A DNA stretch of 27,540 bases from Desulfobulbaceae bacterium UBA2273 (GTDB lineage: Bacteria > Desulfobacterota > Desulfobulbia > Desulfobulbales > Desulfurivibrionaceae): assembly GCA_002347095.1 (NCBI GenBank), contig DDWZ01000012.1, positions 1 to 27,540 of the forward strand, written 5' to 3'. Position 1 is the stretch's first letter. Each line of letters begins with the position of its first letter. The translations under genes were made by a program, and so were the position numbers. The notes under the pieces are model-generated. The model worked only from the letters and a program-made list of their open reading frames with translations, did not search any database and was not told where the DNA came from. Below are positions 15,685 to 21,972 of the stretch, piece after piece.

Positions 15685-15924
15685 GGTGCCCAGATATATA
15701 CACCATTTGCTTGCGCGCGGAAAGCGGTAAGCCATTGTCAAAAAATAACATGGCCGTTTTGGGCAGCCAGATGGCATAAAGAGCCGTACAGTAAGACAAC
15801 ATAAATGGGGCTATGTCGTTTCTGAACGGATCCTAAACAGGGAGCACGTCAGGCCGCGGATGGGGCTTGGCCCGAGGGCCTGAGCTGTGGTAGGTTGAAG
15901 GCAATGGGGGAGGCGGAATTAACG

Positions 15925-16314
15925 ATGACAGAGACGCAGGTCCGGCTGGACAAATGGCTGTGGGCCGCCCGTTTTTTCAAGACCCGCGCCCAGGCCTCCC
16001 AGGCGGTGGCCGGGGGCAAGGTGCAGGTGGGCGGTTTGCGAGTGAAGCCCTCCCGGCTGGTGGCTGTGGGCGATGGAGTGCGGATTCAGAAGGAGCAGGA
16101 GGAATACGTCATTGTTGTCCTGGCTCTCAGCTCCCAGCGGCGAGGCGCGCCGGAAGCGCAACTCCTCTACGAAGAAACGGTGGAAAGCATCGCTGCCCGC
16201 GCCGAGGCCAGGGAAACCCGGCGGCTCTTGCGGGTTGTTGGCGCTGCGCCGCCAGGGCGGCCAGGCAAACGGGACCGGCGGTTGATCAGGAGGTTTACCC
16301 AAAAAGAGGAATAA
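15925..16314 (+). CDS. hslR: S4-domain RNA-binding protein, Hsp15/HslR family
   Basis: Members bind stalled 50S subunits carrying peptidyl-tRNA (E. coli Hsp15). The 129-residue protein opens with the S4 motif VRLDKWLWAARFFKTRAQAS (about 6–25), typical of this family, followed by GGKVQVGG and VAVGDGVRI, and ends in a strongly basic Arg/Lys tail. The ATG at 15925 is chosen because the domain begins here and GGGAGG lies about 11 bases upstream; a TTG at 15895 is less likely. The length fits HslR. It is divergent from folE2. Confidence 0.88.
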   Translation: MTETQVRLDKWLWAARFFKTRAQASQAVAGGKVQVGGLRVKPSRLVAVGDGVRIQKEQEEYVIVVLALSSQRRGAPEAQLLYEETVESIAARAEARETRRLLRVVGAAPPGRPGKRDRRLIRRFTQKEE

Positions 16315-16430
16315 GGCTCGGATGCGGCAAGGACGGCTTTTTTTCGCCTGCCCATCTGTTTGCTTTGCGTCTTCGCCTCTTTGCGTTACAGTGTCGGTGC
16401 AAGGTTTGCGGGGTCGTCGCAACTCGAACC

Positions 16431-16520
16431 TTGCTTCAAACAGGTGCTTCGACAGGCTCAGCACGAGCGGAATATCAATGCGTTAAGGCAATGTCCGTTC
16501 GTGCTGAGCCTGTCGAAGGG
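16431..16520. repeat. Palindromic element B, copy 1 (REP-like)
   Basis: Arms of 24 bases starting CTTCGACAGGCTCAGC (16447–16470) and their complement (16495–16518) pair with one mismatch. A conserved left flank (TTGCTT-AAACAGGTG) is shared with copy 2 at 21858–21948, and GGAATATC follows the left arm in both. It lies between the hslR and purH genes. I recall similar palindromes from many proteobacterial genomes, but this was not checked. Confidence 0.8.
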
Positions 16521-16553
16521 TAGTAATTTTGATATGGCATTCAGGAGAAAAGC

Positions 16554-17177
16554 ATGAAAAAGATAGAAAGGGCATTGATCAGTCTCACCGACAAATCCGG
16601 GATCGAGGGGTTTGCCCGCGAGCTTGAACAACTGGGGATCGAGATCCTCTCCACCGGCGGCACCGCCAAGAAGATGCGGGACAACAACATCAAGGTCAAG
16701 GATGTTTCCGAATTCACCGGCTTTCCGGAGATGCTCGATGGCCGGGTCAAGACCCTGCACCCCAAGGTGCACGGCGGCATTCTCGCCCAGAAAACCAATC
16801 CGGACCATGTACGGCAGATGCAGGAGCATGGCTTGCAACCCATCGATCTGGTGGCGGTCAATCTCTACGCCTTTGAGAAAACCGTGGCCAACCCGGCCTG
16901 CTCCCTGGGGGAGGCCATCGAAAACATCGACATCGGCGGCCCCACCATGTTGCGCTCAAGCGCCAAGAACTTTCAGGATGTCACCGTGATCGTCGATCCG
17001 GCTGATTACCCGCAGGTGCTTGCCGAGATCAAGGCCACCGGCAACACCACCCTCAAGACCCGCTTCCGGTTGGCGGTAAAGGTCTTTGCCCTGACCAGCG
17101 CCTACGATACTGCCATCGTCAACTGGCTGAAGAGCGTTGATGTCGATGCCAACCCCTATTTCAAGGGAAGTATCTAA
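16554..17177 (+). CDS. purH: IMP cyclohydrolase (N-terminal half of PurH only)
   Basis: The 207-residue protein equals the MGS-like IMP cyclohydrolase domain of PurH, which closes FAICAR to IMP in the last step of purine synthesis. Motifs seen are [28 protein letters not shown] (about 57–75), [12 protein letters not shown] and [15 protein letters not shown]. Usual PurH is about 510–530 residues, with a C-terminal AICAR transformylase domain. That domain is absent here, and no remnant of it lies in the 180 bases downstream, which are palindromic non-coding DNA. The protein ends cleanly at a stop, so I read it as a natural single-domain enzyme rather than a truncation. AGGAG lies about 8 bases before the ATG. 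purN follows. Confidence 0.93.
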   Translation: MKKIERALISLTDKSGIEGFARELEQLGIEILSTGGTAKKMRDNNIKVKDVSEFTGFPEMLDGRVKTLHPKVHGGILAQKTNPDHVRQMQEHGLQPIDLVAVNLYAFEKTVANPACSLGEAIENIDIGGPTMLRSSAKNFQDVTVIVDPADYPQVLAEIKATGNTTLKTRFRLAVKVFALTSAYDTAIVNWLKSVDVDANPYFKGSI

Positions 17178-17211
17178 TGTTTTCTACCCCTTGAATCGAC
17201 AAGAAACCTAG

Positions 17212-17320
17212 TCCCCTCCCCCCTCGCGGGGGAGGGTTAGGGTGGGGGGGAACTCGTTACGGAGAGGCCCACATTGTTACTTCACCCACCCCCTAACCCC
17301 CTCCCTCAAGGGAGGGGGGA
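17212..17320. repeat. Inverted GC-rich repeat C between purH and purN
   Basis: Two units of about 40 bases, each itself a C-run/G-run palindrome followed by GGTTAGGG-type sequence (17212–17252) or its complement (17281–17320), face each other across a 28-base spacer. The two units match imperfectly. It separates purH from purN and could form a large RNA hairpin in the shared transcript. Confidence 0.75.
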
Positions 17321-17359
17321 TGCGAAAAGAAAACAGTACACTTCAAGTAGGTGGCGCAA

Positions 17360-17926
17360 ATGAAAATGGCGGTGTTGCTCTCCGGCTCCGGCCGGACCCT
17401 GGACAACTTTCATGACCGGATTGCCACGGGCGCCATGCAGGGGAGCATCGAGGTGGTGCTCTCCAACGTGCCCGACGCCCTTGGCCTGACCAAGGCCAAA
17501 AACTACGGCTATCCTGCCTTCCATGCCAAGGACAATGAGGCCATCAACACCATCCTGCAGAAGCATGGGATCGAGCTGGTGCTGCTGGCCGGCTATCTCA
17601 AGCTCTACCAGCCTCCACCCCATCTGCGCCGCTGTGTGCTCAATATCCATCCCTCGCTGATTCCGTCCTTCTGCGGGGCAGGGATGTACGGCATGCGGGT
17701 GCACCGGGCCGTCAAGGCGCGGGGCGTCAAGGTCACCGGTTGCACGGTGCATTTTGCCAACGAGGTATATGATGAAGGGCCGATTGTGGTGCAGCACTGT
17801 GTTGCCGTAGAGGATAGCGATACGCCCGATGACATTGCGGCCAGGGTTTTTGCCGCCGAATGCGAGGCATATCCCGAGGCGATCAACACGGTGGTGGCGC
17901 GGGGCATCGATTCGTTCTGGCCGTAA
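17360..17926 (+). CDS. purN: Phosphoribosylglycinamide formyltransferase
   Basis: Transfers a formyl group from 10-formyltetrahydrofolate to GAR in purine synthesis. The 188-residue protein has the formyltransferase fold with VLNIHPSLIPSF (Asn95, His97) and VHFANEVYDEGPIVVQ (Asp138), the expected catalytic trio, plus GAGMYGMRVH. The N-terminal loop LSGSGRTLDNF differs from the usual SGRGSNLQA of E. coli-type PurN, so this is a divergent branch. The ATG at 17360 is preferred because AGGTGG lies about 5 bases upstream; a GTG at 17351 is possible. It is placed between purH and pyrR on the same strand, consistent with a nucleotide cluster. Confidence 0.9.
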   Translation: MKMAVLLSGSGRTLDNFHDRIATGAMQGSIEVVLSNVPDALGLTKAKNYGYPAFHAKDNEAINTILQKHGIELVLLAGYLKLYQPPPHLRRCVLNIHPSLIPSFCGAGMYGMRVHRAVKARGVKVTGCTVHFANEVYDEGPIVVQHCVAVEDSDTPDDIAARVFAAECEAYPEAINTVVARGIDSFWP

Positions 17927-17964
17927 CCCGGCGGGTGTTGTTTTCTAATCCTGGAGGAAAAAAG

Positions 17965-18498
17965 ATGGAAAAACGGATCATGTCGGCTGAGGACATAGAC
18001 CGGTCATTGCACCGGATCGCCTTGCAGATCGTGGAAAACAACCACGGGGTTGCCAACCTGGCCATCATCGGCATCCATACCGGCGGGGTTTTTCTCGCCG
18101 ATCGGATCCAGAAGCTGATCCAGGACCGGGAAAAGATCGAGCTGCCCACCGGCACCCTGGACATCACGCTCTACCGCGACGACTGGAGCCTGGCCAGCCA
18201 GAATCCCATTGTCAAGAAAACCAGTATCGCTTTCCCCATGGAGGAGATGGTCGTCGTTCTGGTGGACGATGTTATCTTTACCGGCCGCACCATCCGGGCC
18301 GCCATGGACGCCCTGATGGATATCGGCCGGCCGCAGTGCATCCAACTGGCTGTTCTCGTTGACCGGGGCGGGCGGGAGCTGCCGATCCAGCCCGATTATG
18401 TGGGGATGGATATCCCGGTCAAGGCCGATGAGCATATCCATGTGCGCCTTGCCGAAAAGAGCGGGAGTGATGAAATTGTGCTTGTTGGCCGGGATTAG
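17965..18498 (+). CDS. pyrR: PyrR: uracil phosphoribosyltransferase / pyrimidine regulatory protein
   Basis: The 177-residue type I phosphoribosyltransferase has the PyrR length and the PRPP loop VVLVDDVIFTGRTIRAA. IGIHTGGVFLADRI, DITLYRDDW and LAVLVDRGGRELPIQPDYVG are also typical of PyrR rather than Upp. In Firmicutes PyrR binds pyr mRNA; elsewhere it may act only as an enzyme converting uracil and PRPP to UMP. No pyr operon or PyrR-binding leader is visible in the window. GGAGG lies about 8 bases before the ATG. It starts 38 bases after purN and is probably cotranscribed with it. Confidence 0.93.
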   Translation: MEKRIMSAEDIDRSLHRIALQIVENNHGVANLAIIGIHTGGVFLADRIQKLIQDREKIELPTGTLDITLYRDDWSLASQNPIVKKTSIAFPMEEMVVVLVDDVIFTGRTIRAAMDALMDIGRPQCIQLAVLVDRGGRELPIQPDYVGMDIPVKADEHIHVRLAEKSGSDEIVLVGRD

Positions 18499-18502
18499 TC
18501 TT

Positions 18503-18530
18503 TTGCCTGTGCCGGCTCAGGTGATACAAT
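18503..18530 (+). promoter_or_regulatory. Possible promoter of the kinase–rhomboid pair
   Basis: TTGCCT (18503–18508) and TACAAT (18525–18530) are spaced by 16 bases, just after the pyrR stop. Confidence 0.3.
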
Positions 18531-18584
18531 GCTTTCGGTAGCCTAGGGAAATCATGCAGTACGCTCTTGCCGGTCAGGGAAATC

Positions 18585-19985
18585 ATGAGCCAGGAACCCC
18601 AGTCAAGCATGGATTTGCAGCAGATCAGGCTGCGGATTAGGGAAAAGCAGCGAAATTACGCGAGCTATAACCTTAGCCCTGCCCAGAACGACCTGTTGCG
18701 GGCGTTCTTCGACCTTGCCCAGGAATTCGACTCCAACGAGGATTTTTACCGGGTCTGCGTGGCAGCCCTTTCCGAGTTTCTCGGCTTGCACAGCCGCCTC
18801 TATCTGTTTGACAAGGATAAGGAAAAGCTGGTTCTTGTTTGCGAAAGCAAAAAAGGGCTGCGGGCAAAACCGGTTGCTGCCCCACCCCATGTCCGTTTGA
18901 GCTTCAAGAACTACGAGGGCGAGCATTCGCTGTTGGTGCCGATTCACAGCAAGCCCTCCACTGAGGCGCAGGACGAAGGGCAGCAGCCCATCAACATGCA
19001 GGTCATGGGGGTTCTTGAGGTCTATCCCCTGGAGAAGATCTCCAAGGCCGACCGGTTTTTTTTGCGCAAATACGCGAACCGCATCGGCTACAATCTGCAT
19101 AATCGTCTGATTTCACACGAAAACATCAGGCATCTGCGGTTTATCAACAATCTGGTGATGGACATTGAGCACAACGTCATCACCCCCAACATGTATTTCA
19201 AGCATCTCTTCAACCAGCTCAAGGCCCGTATCGGGGATATCGACGAGCTGGAAAAAATGATAGCCGGGTTCAAGGCCGCCCAGGGGGTGCCCAGCGGAAG
19301 CTGTGAGCTGGTGATCAGCAAGGTGAGCAGCTTGCACCGGAGCTTGCTTGAGAATCACCGGGAGTTGCTGGAGCACCATGCCAATTACAGCCTTTTCCTG
19401 GAAAGCCTGTTTAGGCGCGATCACTTTGCCCAGGGCCGTTTCGTGCTGCGCCCTCGGAAATGCTCCATTGACCGGGAGATTGTCTCTCCGCAACTCGATC
19501 ATTTCCTGAGCAGATTCGGGGCCCGGGGGATTGCGGTGGAAAAGCCTCGGGATATGCAGGAGGAAGAACTTTTTCTGCGGGTGGATGTCGGGTTGCTGTC
19601 GCAGGTCTATGCCAATCTTTTTTCCAACGCGGTAAAGTACACCGGGGAAATAATAAGCCGCGACGGGAGGGCGAGAAAAGCCATCGCCTATGGCCGGGAG
19701 CTGCTTGCCGATTATTTCGGCCCAGGCAAGGGTGCGGTCAAATTCAATGTTTTCACCACCGGCGAGCATCTTTCCGAGACCGAGGCGAAAACGGTTTTTG
19801 CCGATGGCGTCCGGGGCGAACGGAGCAAGGCCGTGCCCGGCACCGGGCATGGCTTGGCTTTTGTCAAGCAGGTGGTGGAGATCCATGGCGGCGTCGCCGG
19901 CTACGAAGCCACGGAAGAGGGAAACAACTTTTATTTTATCCTGCCCCTGCCAGACCCGAACAACGTTCTTGTTGACCAGAGCTGA
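18585..19985 (+). CDS. GAF-domain histidine-kinase-like protein with degenerate ATP site
   Basis: The 466-residue soluble protein has an N-terminal helix, a GAF-like sensor region (about 50–175, with FLGLHSRLYLFDKD and a RFFLRKYANRIGYNLHNRL exit helix), and a dimerisation helix with MDIEHNVITPN. His196 and the following Pro resemble the HisKA phospho-acceptor box. A HATPase-like domain shows VYANLFSNAVKYTG (N box, about 342–354) and PGTGHGLAFVKQVVEIHGG (G2 box, about 418–436). The expected DxGxG of the G1 box is replaced by NVFTTGEHLSE, lacking the adenine-binding Asp, so ATP binding is doubtful. No receiver domain or response regulator is adjacent. The ATG at 18585 is chosen with CAGGGAA just upstream; a TTG at 18567 is less likely. 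The rhomboid gene follows 17 bases downstream. Confidence 0.8.
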   Translation: MSQEPQSSMDLQQIRLRIREKQRNYASYNLSPAQNDLLRAFFDLAQEFDSNEDFYRVCVAALSEFLGLHSRLYLFDKDKEKLVLVCESKKGLRAKPVAAPPHVRLSFKNYEGEHSLLVPIHSKPSTEAQDEGQQPINMQVMGVLEVYPLEKISKADRFFLRKYANRIGYNLHNRLISHENIRHLRFINNLVMDIEHNVITPNMYFKHLFNQLKARIGDIDELEKMIAGFKAAQGVPSGSCELVISKVSSLHRSLLENHRELLEHHANYSLFLESLFRRDHFAQGRFVLRPRKCSIDREIVSPQLDHFLSRFGARGIAVEKPRDMQEEELFLRVDVGLLSQVYANLFSNAVKYTGEIISRDGRARKAIAYGRELLADYFGPGKGAVKFNVFTTGEHLSETEAKTVFADGVRGERSKAVPGTGHGLAFVKQVVEIHGGVAGYEATEEGNNFYFILPLPDPNNVLVDQS

Positions 19986-20002
19986 GGGGGAATTGCCCCG
20001 GC

Positions 20003-20704
20003 ATGTTCCCCCTCAAGGATGATATTCCCTCCCAGCATTTTCCCGTGGTCAATCTCTGGCTCATCGTCGTCAATGTCCTCTGCTTCGTCTATCAACTGAG
20101 CCTTGGCCCCGAACTGGAAGGCTTTATCATTGCCCATGGTTTTGTTCCGGCTCGTTTCGTCGCGGAACTGACGGGAAACGGTATCTCCCTTGCCAGCTAC
20201 GGTCCGGTTTTCAGCGCCATGTTTCTCCACGGCGACGTGCTCCATGTTTTTTCCAACCTGTGGATGCTGTGGATATTCGGCGACAATGTGGAAGACCGGA
20301 TGGGGCATGGCCGCTATCTGGTGTTTTATCTTCTCTGCGGGGTTGGCGCCGCCTTTGCCCAGTTCTGGGCCAATCCCCAGGCCCAGGTTCCGATGATCGG
20401 GGCGAGCGGCGCCATTTCCGGGGTGCTCGGCGCCTATTTTCTCCTCTATCCCCAGGCCCGGATTCTCACCTTTATTCCGATCTTTATTCTTTTTTATCTG
20501 GTGGAGATTCCGGCCTACTTTTTTATCGGCTTCTGGTTTCTCATGCAGTTTCTGCAAGGCGCTGTTCAGCAGGTGGCGGTGGGCAGGCTGGCCGAGGGCG
20601 GGGTTGCCTGGTGGGCCCATGTCGGCGGCTTTGTGGCCGGGGTGTTGCTGCTGTATTTTTTCAAGCGGGGCAACGGGAAAAAGGCAGGGCAGGTGCGGGG
20701 GTAA
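20003..20704 (+). CDS. Rhomboid-family intramembrane serine protease
   Basis: The 233-residue membrane protein has about six hydrophobic segments. The catalytic dyad is visible as GASGAISG (Ser135) and WWAHVGGF (His206). HGDVLHVFSNLWMLWIFG (about 77–94) is the typical HxxxN-type loop/helix. Rhomboids cut substrate transmembrane helices in the inner membrane; the substrate here is unknown. The start follows the kinase-like gene by 17 bases with GAGGGGG upstream, so the two are probably one transcript. The C-terminus is basic (KRGNGKKAGQVRG). It converges on trxB, and palindrome D fills the gap. Confidence 0.92.
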   Translation: MFPLKDDIPSQHFPVVNLWLIVVNVLCFVYQLSLGPELEGFIIAHGFVPARFVAELTGNGISLASYGPVFSAMFLHGDVLHVFSNLWMLWIFGDNVEDRMGHGRYLVFYLLCGVGAAFAQFWANPQAQVPMIGASGAISGVLGAYFLLYPQARILTFIPIFILFYLVEIPAYFFIGFWFLMQFLQGAVQQVAVGRLAEGGVAWWAHVGGFVAGVLLLYFFKRGNGKKAGQVRG

Positions 20705-20712
20705 TTTGAAAG

Positions 20713-20777
20713 CGCAGCTTGTAGGAGCGGCTTCAGCCGCGAAACCGCAAGATATCGCGGCTGAAGCCGCTTCTGCG
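20713..20777. repeat. Palindromic element D (GTAGGAGCGGC-type REP)
   Basis: AGCGGCTTCAGCCGCGA (20726–20742) pairs perfectly over 17 bases with 20755–20771, extended by CGCAG/CTGCG (20713–20717 and 20773–20777). The sequence resembles GTAGGAGC-type REP palindromes known from Pseudomonas and relatives. It lies between the converging rhomboid and trxB genes, where it could act as a bidirectional terminator. Confidence 0.85.
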
Positions 20778-20842
20778 TTTCGTAAGAGTATTGTCGCTTT
20801 GAAATGGAATCAGCATACTCCGGAAGGCGGATATTTTTCCGC

Positions 20843-21784
20843 TCATTCCCCGCCCTTTTTGTTCTCCACATAATGGGCCGCGGCCAGGGCCGCTGTGCAG
20901 CCATCCGCAGCGGCAGTGACGATCTGCTTGGCGTATTTTTCCTTGAGATCCCCAACAACAAAGATGCCCGGGGTATTGGTTTCGCATTTGTCGTCAGCGA
21001 TCACATAGCCGTTGGCATTCATCTTGGTTCCCGCCGGAACCAGGGAATTGTTCGGCTCAAAGCCGATAAAGACGAAAACCCCGTCGGTGGCAAGGGGGGC
21101 GGTTGTTCCATCCACGGTATTCTTGGTGATCACCCCGTTCACCCCCTGACCATCCGCCTGGATCTCAGCCAGCACCGTGTTCCAGAGTACGGTGATCCGT
21201 TTTTCAGCCAATACCCTTTTTTGCAGGATCATCCCGGCCCGGAAAGCGTCCCTGCGATGGGCTATGTACACCTGTTTGGCGAGCTTGGCCAGATAGAGGG
21301 ATTCCTCCAGGGCGCTGTCGCCGCCGCCCACCACCACCACGGTCTTGTCGCGGAAAAAGAAGCCGTCGCACACGGCGCAGTAGGAAACCCCCCGGCCATA
21401 ATTCTGGTCTTCCCCGGGAATGCCCAGCTTTTTCGGGCTGCCGCCGGTGGCAAGAATAACCGCGTGGGTGGCAAGGGTTTCGCCGTTGTCCAGGGTGACG
21501 GTGTGGCGATCCCGGCCGGGTTCAATACCAACAACCTCGCGATTCACCACCTCAAGGTCATAGGCGGCCGCATGCTGGGAAAATTTCACGGCCAGTTCCG
21601 CGCCGCTGATCTTTTCGGTGCCGGGCCAGTTCTCCACCTCGTCGGTGTTGTTGAGTTGGCCTCCGGGGATGCCCTTTTCGATGAGCAGTGTTTTCAGGGC
21701 GGCCCGCTGGGCATAGATGCCTGCGGTATAGCCGCCAGGGCCGCCGCCGATGATGATAAGGTCATGGATGGTGGATTCCGGCAT
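20843..21784 (-). CDS. trxB: Thioredoxin-disulfide reductase
   Basis: FAD enzyme that passes electrons from NADPH to thioredoxin. The 313-residue length is standard. The FAD motif IIGGGPGGYTAGIYA is near the N-terminus, the redox pair CAVC at 136–139, and the NADPH motif VVGGGDSALEES with HRRDAFRA follows. The C-terminal FAD motif is GIFVVGDLKEKYAKQIVTA. AGGAGG lies about 8 bases before the ATG on the minus strand. No thioredoxin gene is adjacent. Element B copy 2 lies in the 188-base gap upstream. Confidence 0.96.
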   Translation of the reverse strand: MPESTIHDLIIIGGGPGGYTAGIYAQRAALKTLLIEKGIPGGQLNNTDEVENWPGTEKISGAELAVKFSQHAAAYDLEVVNREVVGIEPGRDRHTVTLDNGETLATHAVILATGGSPKKLGIPGEDQNYGRGVSYCAVCDGFFFRDKTVVVVGGGDSALEESLYLAKLAKQVYIAHRRDAFRAGMILQKRVLAEKRITVLWNTVLAEIQADGQGVNGVITKNTVDGTTAPLATDGVFVFIGFEPNNSLVPAGTKMNANGYVIADDKCETNTPGIFVVGDLKEKYAKQIVTAAADGCTAALAAAHYVENKKGGE

Positions 21785-21857
21785 GGTAAGTCCTCCTAAT
21801 GCTGGGTGCAGGATGGCTCTTGGTTGTCTGTTGATGGACTCTTGAGTAACCCTGGAT

Positions 21858-21948
21858 TTGCTTTAAACAGGTGCTTCGACAGGATCAGCACGAACGGAAT
21901 ATCCATTTATCAAGATATAACTCCGTTCGCCCTGAGCCTGTCGAAGGG
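21858..21948. repeat. Palindromic element B, copy 2 (REP-like)
   Basis: Arms 21874–21897 and 21923–21946 pair with three mismatches. The sequence matches copy 1 (16431–16520) in both arms and in the left flank AAACAGGTG. It lies between the adenylate cyclase stop and the trxB start. Confidence 0.8.
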
Positions 21949-21972
21949 TGGTTGTTACGAGTATTCCGTCCT

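Noticed and set aside
16431..16520. CRISPR repeat units
   Set aside because: Palindromic units occur singly and far apart, with no regular spacers or cas genes anywhere in the window.
17178..17359. Remnant of the PurH transformylase domain
   Set aside because: The stretch is dominated by an inverted GC-rich repeat and encodes nothing similar to AICAR transformylase in any frame.
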